Assembly: GCA_013152475.1 (NCBI GenBank)
Contig: JAADGH010000078.1
Span: 47,092-111,091 of the forward strand
Length of the DNA: 64,000 nucleotides
From: Planctomycetota bacterium
Lineage (GTDB): Bacteria > Planctomycetota > Brocadiia > JAADGH01
Reading direction: 5' to 3'
The first letter of the stretch is position 1, and the number at the start of each line of letters is the position of its first letter. The notes under the pieces were generated by a model. That model was not told where the DNA came from and did no database searches. It worked only from the letters and a program-made list of their open reading frames with translations. A program made the translations under genes and the position numbers. Below are positions 9,075 through 17,010 of the stretch, one piece after another.

Positions 9075-10094
9075 ATGAAAGGACGCCGCATCGCTGTCGT
9101 TGCCCAGCGCAATGCCGTCGTGGAGGAATTCGATGTCCCGACTGTTCTGGACCGGGACGAGGTCCTGCTGCGCGTGCACTACTCACTCATCAGTCCGGGG
9201 ACAGAACTGGGGGGATACAACGCCGCACACCGCAAGGCCCCGAGCAACCCCGGCTATACCGCCGTCGGGCAGGTGGCCGAGGTGGGAGAAAAGCAGGCCC
9301 CGTCATTGAAGGGCAGGATCGCCTACGTCTTCCCCGCCATCGACGACTCCAGCCACTGTCACGCCACGCATAAGGTCGTAAAGCCGGGCGGTCTCGTGCT
9401 GCCCATCCCCGAAGGGCTCGACCCGAAGGCGGCGTGTTTCGCCCGCATCGTCAACATCGCCCTCACCCCCTACCGCAATGCAGAGCCTAAACTGACGGGC
9501 AGCGTTCTCGTTATCGGCCTGGGACTCGTCGGCAACATGATCGGCCAGGTGGGGCGCATTCTCGGATTTCGGACCCTCGGCATGGACCTCGACGCCGCGC
9601 GCCGCAGCCGCGCCGAAGAAGCGGGGTTCGATGTGGTCATCGACCCACAGGCAGGGGACCCCGTACAGGCGGTAAAGCAGGCGACCGACGGGCAGGGGGC
9701 GAACCTGACCGTGAACGCCACGGGGCACGCCGCCGCGTTCATGCTGTCCCTCCAGGCTGCCGCGGCGGGAGGAGAGGTATCCACCCTCGGCGGCGCACGC
9801 CATGGCGCCACCGCCGAGCTTCAACAGGTCATCAAGGAGATCCACACCCGCCACCTGACCGTCCGCGGCGGATGGGAAATGCTCCTGCCCGTGACCACCT
9901 CTCCCGCGTCAAAAGTGGCTTCGACCGAGGTGAACCTCCGCGATGCCTTTCGCTGGCTCGCGAATGGCTCGGTGCGCCTCGACCCGATCTGGACGCACAC
10001 CGTCAAGCCGGAGGAGTTCAAGGGCGCCTACGACGCGCTGAACAACCTGGACAAGGGCTATCTCGGTGTTGTGGTGGACTGGACGGGAGAGTAG
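9075..10094 (+). CDS. Medium-chain (zinc-type) alcohol dehydrogenase superfamily protein
   Basis: This 339-residue cytoplasmic MDR oxidoreductase has the N-terminal GroES-like fold (YSLISPGTELGGY, then NPGYTAVGQVAEVG) and a Rossmann domain with nucleotide-binding GLGLVGNMIGQ near residue 158. Members of this branch oxidise or reduce sugar-like or alcohol substrates with NAD(P). The Cys/His set for the catalytic zinc of classical ADH is not obvious. In context with sugar isomerases and FAD oxidoreductases it may act on a polyol or inositol-like compound, which is only an inference. AAGGAG 6 nt before the ATG supports the start. The gene stands alone on the plus strand and converges with the outer-membrane barrel gene. 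Confidence 0.85.
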   Translation: MKGRRIAVVAQRNAVVEEFDVPTVLDRDEVLLRVHYSLISPGTELGGYNAAHRKAPSNPGYTAVGQVAEVGEKQAPSLKGRIAYVFPAIDDSSHCHATHKVVKPGGLVLPIPEGLDPKAACFARIVNIALTPYRNAEPKLTGSVLVIGLGLVGNMIGQVGRILGFRTLGMDLDAARRSRAEEAGFDVVIDPQAGDPVQAVKQATDGQGANLTVNATGHAAAFMLSLQAAAAGGEVSTLGGARHGATAELQQVIKEIHTRHLTVRGGWEMLLPVTTSPASKVASTEVNLRDAFRWLANGSVRLDPIWTHTVKPEEFKGAYDALNNLDKGYLGVVVDWTGE

Positions 10095-10157
10095 CCCATC
10101 GGGGATCCGGCACAGACTGAGTTGACCCGTTGACCCCGGAAGGAAGGTTAAAGCAAA

Positions 10158-10183
10158 GAGGCGCAGGCCGAAGCCCGCGCCTC
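10158..10183 (-). terminator. Intrinsic terminator after the outer-membrane barrel gene
   Basis: GAGGCGC (10158-10164) pairs with GCGCCTC (10177-10183), with inner GGC/GCC pairing around a 4-nt loop. On the minus strand the hairpin is followed by TTTGCTTT. It sits between two convergent genes, and the T-rich tail fits the minus-strand gene. Confidence 0.6.
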
Positions 10184-10209
10184 TCGCCTTGGCTTGTGTC
10201 GCGAACGGA

Positions 10210-11106
10210 TTAGAAGTTGAACGACACGAACCCGCAGTACGTGCCGAAATCCGTCTTCTTGCCGCCGGTGGTCCAGTTGTATCGGCCGTCAAAGCCGACG
10301 CCGATCAGCTCGTTGATCTGGACCTCCACGCCGCCGCCGAAGTTCACGCCCCATTCCAGGTCGACGTTGCCGGCGGGATAGCCGCGCGTGTCCAGTTGCG
10401 GAACGGCGGGCATCTGGCCCATCACGTAGTTATTGTCCACGTCCATGGCGAAGGTATACATGCCCAGGCCGCCGGCCATGTAGGGCTTGATCCTCCCGAG
10501 GGTCTCGATCCGGTACTTGGCGCCGAGAATGAGGGACAGCGTATCGACGTCCACATTCACACCCTCGCGGTGGAGGAAGTCATTGTTGCCGCTGCCTGGT
10601 GGGATGCCCCCGAGTGCTGTTCCGATGGGACCCAGTGTCGGGTCCAGGTCGTACTTCCGGTCCTGACGGCTGAACGTGGCCATGATGTGGCCCGACAGCC
10701 GGTTGCCCAGGATTGGGTCCTTCGCAAGAATGACCGGATCGTAAAAACCGCCCATCAGAAACCCTCCCCCCTGCTTGTAAACGCTGCTTTGGCCGCCGAA
10801 GAGCAGCCCGAACTCGCCGCGCGGGACCGGCGCCGCCGCCGCCTTCTCGACCTCCGTGATGCTGTCGATCTTGGCATTGATCGACGCAATCTTGTCCGTC
10901 TGCCCTTCCAGGGCCTTGATCTTCGCCGACTGGGCGGCAATGACCCTGTCCTTCTCCGCAACCGTCTTCTTCAGGTTCTGAATCTCATTCGTGTTCTTCT
11001 GAATGAGCGACTTCAGCTCCTGGAGAGTCTTGGCGACATCCTGTGCCACTACGTTGCTTCCCGCGATGGCCAACAGCGCCAGACACACGATCACCCGCTT
11101 CTTCAT
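10210..11106 (-). CDS. Outer-membrane beta-barrel protein with N-terminal coiled coil
   Basis: This 298-residue exported protein has a signal peptide (MKKRVIVCLALLAIAGSNVVA), a coiled coil (about 22-78) and an Opa/OmpA-like small beta-barrel. Barrel strands include YKQGGGFLMGGFY and IKPYMAGGLGMYTFAMD, and the protein ends SFNF with a terminal phenylalanine, the usual signal for outer-membrane insertion. It is probably a surface or structural porin-like protein; the coiled coil may reach into the periplasm or form trimers. The ATG at 11106 has GGAGGA with good spacing, so an upstream ATG at 11145 is not used here. A consensus promoter and a terminator bracket it as a single-gene unit. Confidence 0.75.
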   Translation of the reverse strand: MKKRVIVCLALLAIAGSNVVAQDVAKTLQELKSLIQKNTNEIQNLKKTVAEKDRVIAAQSAKIKALEGQTDKIASINAKIDSITEVEKAAAAPVPRGEFGLLFGGQSSVYKQGGGFLMGGFYDPVILAKDPILGNRLSGHIMATFSRQDRKYDLDPTLGPIGTALGGIPPGSGNNDFLHREGVNVDVDTLSLILGAKYRIETLGRIKPYMAGGLGMYTFAMDVDNNYVMGQMPAVPQLDTRGYPAGNVDLEWGVNFGGGVEVQINELIGVGFDGRYNWTTGGKKTDFGTYCGFVSFNF

Positions 11107-11248
11107 TCGTTCCTCCAAGGGAAAAGAACACTTGGCCAGAGACAATAGGCTACCCGTGCGATTCCTGCCTCAACGAATAGCAAACAAGTGATCTGAAGGG
11201 ATTCATGGTTGATTTGCACCAAACCAAGATTCGGATTTGTAAAAAGGG

Positions 11249-11276
11249 AGTATACCACAAGATCGCCGGATGTCAA
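11249..11276 (-). promoter_or_regulatory. Strong sigma-70-like promoter for the outer-membrane barrel gene
   Basis: On the minus strand a perfect TTGACA (11271-11276), a 16-bp spacer and TATACT (11249-11254). Transcription would begin near 11242, giving an untranslated leader of roughly 135 nt before the ATG at 11106. Confidence 0.6.
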
Positions 11277-11378
11277 GCGAAAAATACCGGGACTTTCCCC
11301 TTGCCATCACCCGCTGACACGCCTACAATTTTCCACAACGCTGCTCGGACGAACAATTTCCACCGAGGAATCAGAAAC

Positions 11379-13682
11379 GTGGAGTATCGCATTGACGAAA
11401 CGCTGGATACGGAGGTTCTGGTGATCGGCTCCGGCACGGCCGGGGTGTGTGCCGCCATCCAGGCCGCGCGCGACGGGTGCAAGACAGTGCTCATCGAGAA
11501 AGACGATGTGCTCGGCGGCAACTCGGGACCGAACCTCGGCGTGCATGTCTCCGGCGCCGACTGCTTCCATCCCTATGCCTCCGAGACCGGCGTGATCGGT
11601 GAACTGGAAGAGGAGATGGCCTGGCGCGCGGCGAAGATGTACACCCACGGCTTTCACTACAACACCTGCCGCATGTGGGAGACGATCCTCCAGGAGAAGA
11701 TGGAGGAGGCCGGCGTCACCGTCCTCAAGCGCCACCTCGGCAAGCGGGCCGTGGTGGACGGGCAGCGGATCGTCGGCGCGATTGTCGAGGACCTCGCGCG
11801 CTTCAAGACGAAGCAGATCAACATCTCCCACTTCCTCATCGAGGCATCGGGCGACGGGCATGTCGCGGCGGACGCCGGCGCGTCGTTCATGATGGGGCGC
11901 GATGCGAAGTCGAAGTTCAACGAGCGCAGCGCCCCCGAGGAGGCGGACAGCCTGACCATGGGCACGAGCATGACGTGCATCGCCGTGAAGACGCCGCGGC
12001 CGGTACCCTTCATCCCACCGCCGGGCTGCCCGGACATCCCGGGCAAGCTGTGGCACCCCGACGACGATCTGAACTTCATGTGGCCCACGGAGCACGGCGG
12101 GCAGAAGGAGCTGCCGAGCATCGAGGCCGATGACAAGATCTATGAAGGACTCCTCAAACAGATTTACGGTTTCTGGAACCACGTCAAGAACGTGTCGTGC
12201 GTGGAGGGGGCGAAGAACTGGGAGCTGATCTGGGTGAGCCCCAAGGCCGGCAAGCGCGAGAGCCGGCGCTTCATCGGCGACCTCGTCCTGACGCAGACCG
12301 ACGTCGAGACGCCGACCGAGTTCGAGGACAGCGTGGCCTACGGCGGCTACGCGGTGGACGTGCACGAGCCGCAGCCGGACGGCCGGAGCAAGGTGGTGTT
12401 CTACTCCATCCCGCCGCTCTACAACATCCCCTATCGGTCCCTCTACTCGAGGGACATCGACAACCTCTTTCTCGCGGGCCGGCTCATCAGCGTCACCCGC
12501 CTCGCCCTCGGGACCACGCGGTTGATGAAGACAGGCGGGGCCATCGGCCAGGCGGTGGGCCTTGCCGCAGGGATGTGCAAGCGTCTCGGCTGCACGCCGC
12601 GGCAGCTCTACGAGAAACACGCATCGGACCTGCAGCAGGAGCTGCTCAAGCGCGATGGGACGGTCCTCTATCTGCAGAACGCCGACCCGAACGACCTCGC
12701 GCGCACGGCGACCGTCACCGCCACAAGCGAGGAGCACTTCGAGTGCACAAGGGCGACGGACGCCCTGCCGCTCGACGCGCCCATGCGGGGGATTATGCTC
12801 CTTGATTGGCCGGAGAAGCTGAACAAAGTATCGCTCCACCTCAGAAACGACAGCGGCGCGGCGCAGACCGTGGAGCTGGTCGTCTCCCGCGACGACCGGG
12901 AGGAGACCTACGGCCCGAAGGACGAACCGGCGAAGCACATCCGCACGCGCGCTCGACTGACGACGCTGCGCAACTCGTACGTCACGGGTCAATTCTCCGC
13001 GATTGCGAAAGCGCAGGCGGAGGTCGCCGCCGGGTTCGAGGGGTGGGTGGAGTTTGCGTTCGATTCGGCGCCCCTGCCGGAGCGCGACCGCAACGCCGTC
13101 GAGCCGAAGCTGCTGCTCTCGGTCGGGGCGGCCGAGGGTGTGTCGTGGGGGCGGGATGACTCGCCCAACGAGATTCTGTTCCGGTGCGAGTCGGCGGATG
13201 GAGATAAGATCACCCTGCACCCGGAGGGCCATCTGTTCAAGATCGCTCCTCGCCCTCCCTTTGGTGAGGCCGCGAACGTGATCAACGGCTACAACCGTCG
13301 GATCGGCGCAGCGCCGGTGAACCTGTGGATCAGCAGGCGCGACGAGGCGATGCCGCAGAGCATCACGCTCGATCTCTGCGAGCCGAAGGACGTCGCCCGC
13401 GTGCAGATCACCTTCGATGCCATGCACGAGGACTACACGCAGATGCCGGCCAACTGCGACAGGCGCGTGTCGGAGATGCTGGTGCGCGACTACGATGTGG
13501 AGGTCCATGAAGGCGGGGCATGGCGGGGCATCATATCCGTCCGGGACAACTACAGCCGTTTTCGCGTTCACGAATGTGCTCCCGCTCGTACGGGCAAGGT
13601 GCGTGTCGTTGTCAAGAGAGTATGGGACGAGGAGCAGTGGGCCGCGCGAATCCACGAAGTGAGAATCTACGGAAAGGAGTGA
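11379..13682 (+). CDS. FAD-dependent oxidoreductase with C-terminal discoidin-like domain
   Basis: About 767 residues from a GTG at 11379, preceded by GAGGA at 9 nt; the open frame extends upstream to 11205 but those residues look non-coding. The N-terminus has the dinucleotide-binding motif VIGSGTAGVCAAIQAARDG and a second FAD-family block near 365 (DIDNLFLAGRLISVTRLALG), typical of the PF12831-like FAD oxidoreductases. The C-terminal 230 residues look like beta-sandwich modules with discoidin features (ITLDLCEPKDVARVQITFD). No signal peptide is seen. This domain pairing is common in polysaccharide-degrading Planctomycetota, but substrates are generally unknown. The next gene starts 3 bp after the stop. 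Confidence 0.8.
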   Translation: MEYRIDETLDTEVLVIGSGTAGVCAAIQAARDGCKTVLIEKDDVLGGNSGPNLGVHVSGADCFHPYASETGVIGELEEEMAWRAAKMYTHGFHYNTCRMWETILQEKMEEAGVTVLKRHLGKRAVVDGQRIVGAIVEDLARFKTKQINISHFLIEASGDGHVAADAGASFMMGRDAKSKFNERSAPEEADSLTMGTSMTCIAVKTPRPVPFIPPPGCPDIPGKLWHPDDDLNFMWPTEHGGQKELPSIEADDKIYEGLLKQIYGFWNHVKNVSCVEGAKNWELIWVSPKAGKRESRRFIGDLVLTQTDVETPTEFEDSVAYGGYAVDVHEPQPDGRSKVVFYSIPPLYNIPYRSLYSRDIDNLFLAGRLISVTRLALGTTRLMKTGGAIGQAVGLAAGMCKRLGCTPRQLYEKHASDLQQELLKRDGTVLYLQNADPNDLARTATVTATSEEHFECTRATDALPLDAPMRGIMLLDWPEKLNKVSLHLRNDSGAAQTVELVVSRDDREETYGPKDEPAKHIRTRARLTTLRNSYVTGQFSAIAKAQAEVAAGFEGWVEFAFDSAPLPERDRNAVEPKLLLSVGAAEGVSWGRDDSPNEILFRCESADGDKITLHPEGHLFKIAPRPPFGEAANVINGYNRRIGAAPVNLWISRRDEAMPQSITLDLCEPKDVARVQITFDAMHEDYTQMPANCDRRVSEMLVRDYDVEVHEGGAWRGIISVRDNYSRFRVHECAPARTGKVRVVVKRVWDEEQWAARIHEVRIYGKE

Positions 13683-13685
13683 CCC

Positions 13686-14405
13686 ATGCCTGACTGGATA
13701 CCGTTCCTCTTTATCGGCGGCATCATTGCCGTTGCTCTCGTGATTGTCGTTGCGGTTATCCTCTACGAAAAAAAGCGCCGCGAGCGCCTGGGCGAGATCG
13801 CCATGCAGATGGGCCTGGAGTTCAGCGCCGCCGATCCCTTCAATATCCCGGTCAGTTACGCTGCATTCCATCGACTCAATACCGGACATAGCCGCAAGGC
13901 GAAGAACGTGATGCACGGCGAACTGGGGGGCGTGCCGCTTAAGATCTTCGACTACAAGTACGTTACCGGCGGCGGGAAGAACAGCAGCACGCACAATCTC
14001 AGCATCGTCCTGGCCGATATGGACTATGTGTTCGACTACGTCGGCATCCGGTCCGAGGGCTTCTTCGACCGGCTGGCGGGAATGGTGGGATACACCGATA
14101 CAGAAATCGGCAACCCGGAGTTCGACGCGGCCTTCCGGATCGATGCCCAGGACCCCGACTTTGCCAAGCAACTGCTCCAGACCAGCCTGACGGACTTTCT
14201 GCTCCAGTCACAGGAGACGGGGTTCAAGGTCGAGTTCGTTGGCAACAGTGTGATGGTTCATCGGGACCGGCGTCTGAAGCCGGACGATTTGGGCAACCTG
14301 GTGAAGTTTACGCTGGAGCTCCTCCGGCACCTGCCGGCGGACCTGCCCCGACGAGGCGGCCACCAGCCCCCCGGTGCGCCGCCCGGCGACGAGGGCGGGA
14401 GTTGA
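13686..14405 (+). CDS. Membrane-anchored protein of unknown function
   Basis: This 239-residue protein has one strong N-terminal membrane segment (about 6-28) followed by KKRRER, so the rest is probably cytoplasmic. The soluble part is mixed alpha/beta (GVPLKIFDYKYVTGGG, LSIVLADMDYVFDYVGI) and recalls membrane-anchored DUF3137-like proteins, without certainty. The tail is Pro/Gly-rich. AAGGAG overlaps the stop of the preceding FAD oxidoreductase and lies 6 nt before the ATG, so translation is probably coupled. Confidence 0.7.
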   Translation: MPDWIPFLFIGGIIAVALVIVVAVILYEKKRRERLGEIAMQMGLEFSAADPFNIPVSYAAFHRLNTGHSRKAKNVMHGELGGVPLKIFDYKYVTGGGKNSSTHNLSIVLADMDYVFDYVGIRSEGFFDRLAGMVGYTDTEIGNPEFDAAFRIDAQDPDFAKQLLQTSLTDFLLQSQETGFKVEFVGNSVMVHRDRRLKPDDLGNLVKFTLELLRHLPADLPRRGGHQPPGAPPGDEGGS

Positions 14406-14522
14406 ACGCGGGCACGCGGTGCAAGGCTGTTGCGTGCTTTCATCGCCCCCGAAGCCGCGGGAGGGAGAATCAGGTATGGACGTCTCCAGACTTATTGCCG
14501 GCGATCATTAACCGAATGTTCT

Positions 14523-14550
14523 TTGCACTTGGCATTTCGTTTGCTATAAT
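14523..14550 (+). promoter_or_regulatory. Sigma-70-like promoter for the nucleoside phosphorylase/amidohydrolase pair
   Basis: TTGCAC (14523-14528), a 16-bp spacer and a perfect TATAAT (14545-14550). Transcription should start near 14557, leaving a leader of about 47 nt before the ATG at 14604. Confidence 0.65.
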
Positions 14551-14603
14551 CACCTCGGCGATTGGGCAATGGATTTGGAGAATTGCGAACACGCGGTACA
14601 GAG

Positions 14604-15497
14604 ATGGATGATGTAAAGCTTGCGGTAATCGGCGGAAGCGGGGCGTATACGCTCCTGAAACGGAAGGCGCTGGTGGGAGAGGAGATGCCCGCTCGCGAGA
14701 CGCCCTTCGGCATGTCTCAACCGATGTCCCGCATCGAGGCGGAGGGCGCGCCTTTCCTGTTTCTCTCGCGCCACGGTCAAAGGCGTTACACGATTGCGGC
14801 GCCGTTTGTGAACTACCGCGCCAACATCTATGCGCTCAAGGATCTCGGTGTGGAGCACATCGTCTCGTGGTCCGGGCCGGGAACGATGAACGAAAAATTC
14901 CTTCTGGCGCAGTTCGTTGTAATCGAAGACGTGATCGACGAGACGCGCAACCGAACGGGTACCTTTTTTGAAAACAATGGCTTGGGATTCATCCGGCAGA
15001 ATCCCGTTTTCTGCCCCACCCTCCGGTCCGTTCTGATGGAGACGCTCCAGGAGCTGAACTGGCAGTTCGCCGAGGGCGGCACATATGTGTGCACCGAAGG
15101 GCCGCGGCTCGAAACCCCCGCGGAGATTCGAAAGATGAGGGCCTATGGCGGCGACCTGGTCGGCATGACCCTCTGCCCGGAGGTCTTCCTCGCCCGGGAA
15201 CTGGAGATGTGCTACGCCGCGATCTGCTATGTATCGAACTACGCCGAAGGCGTCGTGGCGCGCGACTACCGCGCGGGCGAGCTTTTCGAGGGTCTCCTCA
15301 CACGGGACGAGATGGAGAAGGTGGAGGAGTCCGTTGCAAAATTTCCCGGCATCATACAGGACTTGGCGCGGCGGCTGAATGGGACGGAGTTCAAGTGCAA
15401 CTGCCGCAAGTCCATGGAGCGATATCGCGTTCGCGGCGACATCGGAACGAACTGGCGCGAATGGTTCAGACCCTCATCCTCCGCGCAAAACACCTGA
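14604..15497 (+). CDS. Purine nucleoside phosphorylase of the MTA/MTI phosphorylase family
   Basis: About 297 residues, close to the usual MTAP length. Family motifs are clear: IGGSGAY at the N-terminus (phosphate loop), SRHGQRR, VNYRANIYALKDLGVEHI, GTFFENNG, GTYVCTEGPRLETPAEI and GGDLVGMTLCPEVFLARELE. These enzymes cleave 5'-methylthioadenosine or related nucleosides with phosphate. The base-contact motif, TDYD in adenine-specific MTAPs, is SNYA here (within CYVSNYAEGVV); Asn at this position is associated with 6-oxopurine substrates such as methylthioinosine or inosine. The downstream amidohydrolase overlaps by 37 bp and could supply a deaminated substrate. ATG at 14604 was chosen because family similarity starts there, although no strong ribosome site is seen; a TTG at 14562 is in frame. 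Confidence 0.85.
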   Translation: MDDVKLAVIGGSGAYTLLKRKALVGEEMPARETPFGMSQPMSRIEAEGAPFLFLSRHGQRRYTIAAPFVNYRANIYALKDLGVEHIVSWSGPGTMNEKFLLAQFVVIEDVIDETRNRTGTFFENNGLGFIRQNPVFCPTLRSVLMETLQELNWQFAEGGTYVCTEGPRLETPAEIRKMRAYGGDLVGMTLCPEVFLARELEMCYAAICYVSNYAEGVVARDYRAGELFEGLLTRDEMEKVEESVAKFPGIIQDLARRLNGTEFKCNCRKSMERYRVRGDIGTNWREWFRPSSSAQNT

Positions 15498-16729
15498 TCC
15501 TCGATCCGCAGGAGCACATCGAGAACGGCGCCGTGGCCGTCTGCGGAAGCAAGATCGCCTGCGTCGGGACGCATTCCTATGTCAGGCGTCACGTTTCCGG
15601 CGCTACACGTGACCTTGGCGATACGGTTATCCTTCCCGGGCTGATCAACGCCCATACACATCTGGAACTTACTGATCTTTGCGGCAAGATCGAGAAGACC
15701 GATCACTTCCTGGATTGGCTGAAACAGGTGGGCCGGTTTGTCGTCGCATGGAAGCTGGAGGACGGCTTGTTTCCTCGCCGGGGACGTTTTTGCCAATCCG
15801 CGAAAAACGGAATTGCGAAAAGTGTTGCCGCCGGAACGACCACCGCCGCCGACATATCCAACAGCGGCGCGACATTCCATCTCCTGCGCTATGGTCCGTT
15901 ACGGTCGGTCGTTTTCCAGGAAACCATCGACCTCCGGGCAAGGAATATCCGGCGCAAGGTCGGGCGTATTCGAAGACGGCTCCGGCGAATCCCTAACACT
16001 CCGCTGCTTACAAGGGGAATTGCGCCCCATGCGCCCTACAGCGCGTCCCTGGAGATGTACCGCCGAAGCGCGCTCCTTGCCACCGAACTGAATATGCCGC
16101 TGGCCACCCATGCCCATGAGACCCGGGAAGAAATCGAGGCATTTGAACAAGACGCAGGCGAGTTTCGACATATCATGGACTACTTCATCAGGTCTCGCTT
16201 TGCCCAACGACCGCGGTGCAGGCCCATCGCTGCGCTGGACGGGCTTGGCGTCATCACGAGCCGCACGCTGCTCGCCCACTGCAATTATCTGGATCGATCG
16301 GATATTGCCATCCTCAACGACCGCAGGCCCAGCGTCGTCTTCTGCCCTCGCAGCCATGCCTACTTCGGCCACGACAGACATCCCTTCCGGGATCTGCTCG
16401 ACCGTGGCATCAACGTCGCTCTCGGCACAGACAGCTTGGCGAGCTGCGACTCCCTCAGCATGTTGGACGAAATGCGGTTCCTTGTGACCAGCCGAAAGGA
16501 CGTATCGCCCAGTGAGGTTCTGGCTATGGTTACGACAAACGGCGCGCGAGCGCTGGGATTGTCTCGCAAGATCGGCCGCCTCACCAGAGGAGCAGAGGCC
16601 GACATCACAGTTGTAGCTATCCCGGAGCCATGCGCCTCCCCCTACGAGGCGATTCTTGCGCCCACTGTTGCCAACAGACTCACGATGATCCGGGGCCGCT
16701 TGGCTTACCACGCCCCCGACCGCGCTTGA
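15461..16729 (+). CDS. Amidohydrolase, MTA/adenosylhomocysteine or aminofutalosine deaminase type
   Basis: About 422 residues from an ATG at 15461 inside the end of the phosphorylase gene. Metal-site motifs are in order: INAHTHLEL near 62, HAPY and THAHE in the middle, LLAHCNYLD, and LGTDSLASCDSLSMLDEMR near the end. This places it among adenosine-type deaminases of the amidohydrolase superfamily (TIM barrel, Zn or Fe). HTHLEL and CPRSHAYFGH resemble the MqnX-like aminofutalosine deaminase branch more than classical MTA/SAH deaminases, whose first motif is usually HTHxxM. The paired phosphorylase makes a deaminate-then-phosphorolyse route likely, with the nucleoside being methylthioadenosine or aminofutalosine. 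Confidence 0.8.
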   Translation: MVQTLILRAKHLILDPQEHIENGAVAVCGSKIACVGTHSYVRRHVSGATRDLGDTVILPGLINAHTHLELTDLCGKIEKTDHFLDWLKQVGRFVVAWKLEDGLFPRRGRFCQSAKNGIAKSVAAGTTTAADISNSGATFHLLRYGPLRSVVFQETIDLRARNIRRKVGRIRRRLRRIPNTPLLTRGIAPHAPYSASLEMYRRSALLATELNMPLATHAHETREEIEAFEQDAGEFRHIMDYFIRSRFAQRPRCRPIAALDGLGVITSRTLLAHCNYLDRSDIAILNDRRPSVVFCPRSHAYFGHDRHPFRDLLDRGINVALGTDSLASCDSLSMLDEMRFLVTSRKDVSPSEVLAMVTTNGARALGLSRKIGRLTRGAEADITVVAIPEPCASPYEAILAPTVANRLTMIRGRLAYHAPDRA

Positions 16730-16824
16730 GTGTGCTGGGGACAAGAGACATCCGAATCCGACATCCGTCTGCGCAAGAGGAGCTTATGTGAAAGTGGGCT
16801 GCTATAAGGTGAGGAGGCGAGGGC

Positions 16825-16933
16825 GAAAAGAAATAGAGAGCGGCACAAAGGGGCGGTATAGTTGTTTAGTCGGACAGTCGAGCAACTTGACCCATCCGGC
16901 TCCCTGTCGCCCCGACATCTGTGTCGCTCTCCA
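16825..16933 (-). ncRNA. Candidate structured small RNA (about 109 nt), family unknown
   Basis: A consensus promoter lies directly upstream and no reading frame follows it. The predicted RNA closes on itself: GAGAGCG at its 5' end (16925-16931) pairs perfectly with CGCUCUC at its 3' end (16836-16842), extended by six more pairs after one mismatch. An inner helix GGGGCG/CGCCCC pairs 16908-16913 with 16850-16855. Further in, ACAG/CUGU and GAGC/GCUC continue a rod. After the closing stem comes a U-rich stretch (16825-16835). The layout is like 4.5S/SRP or 6S RNA, but the GGAAG loop region of SRP RNA is absent. It may be an uncharacterised RNA. Confidence 0.5.
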
Positions 16934-16939
16934 ATGTTA

Positions 16940-16967
16940 AGTATATCCTATGGATGGAAATTGTCAA
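16940..16967 (-). promoter_or_regulatory. Orphan sigma-70 promoter driving the candidate small RNA
   Basis: On the minus strand a perfect TTGACA (16962-16967), a 16-bp spacer and TATACT (16940-16945). The predicted start near 16933 falls about two bases before the closing stem of the structured RNA. No minus-strand gene follows for several kilobases. Confidence 0.6.
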
Positions 16968-17010
16968 GTCGAGCGGGCGGATTTTTCTTAGTTCCTTTGC
17001 ACTGTGCGGG

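Noticed and set aside
11307..14171. 954-codon minus-strand open frame opposite the FAD oxidoreductase
   Set aside because: The plus strand has FAD-binding motifs, ribosome site and codon pattern; the antisense product is low-complexity His/Arg/Val.
16825..16933. Bacterial SRP (4.5S) RNA as identity of the structured RNA
   Set aside because: The conserved GGAAG apical loop and GCAGCC segment are not present, so the name was not assigned.
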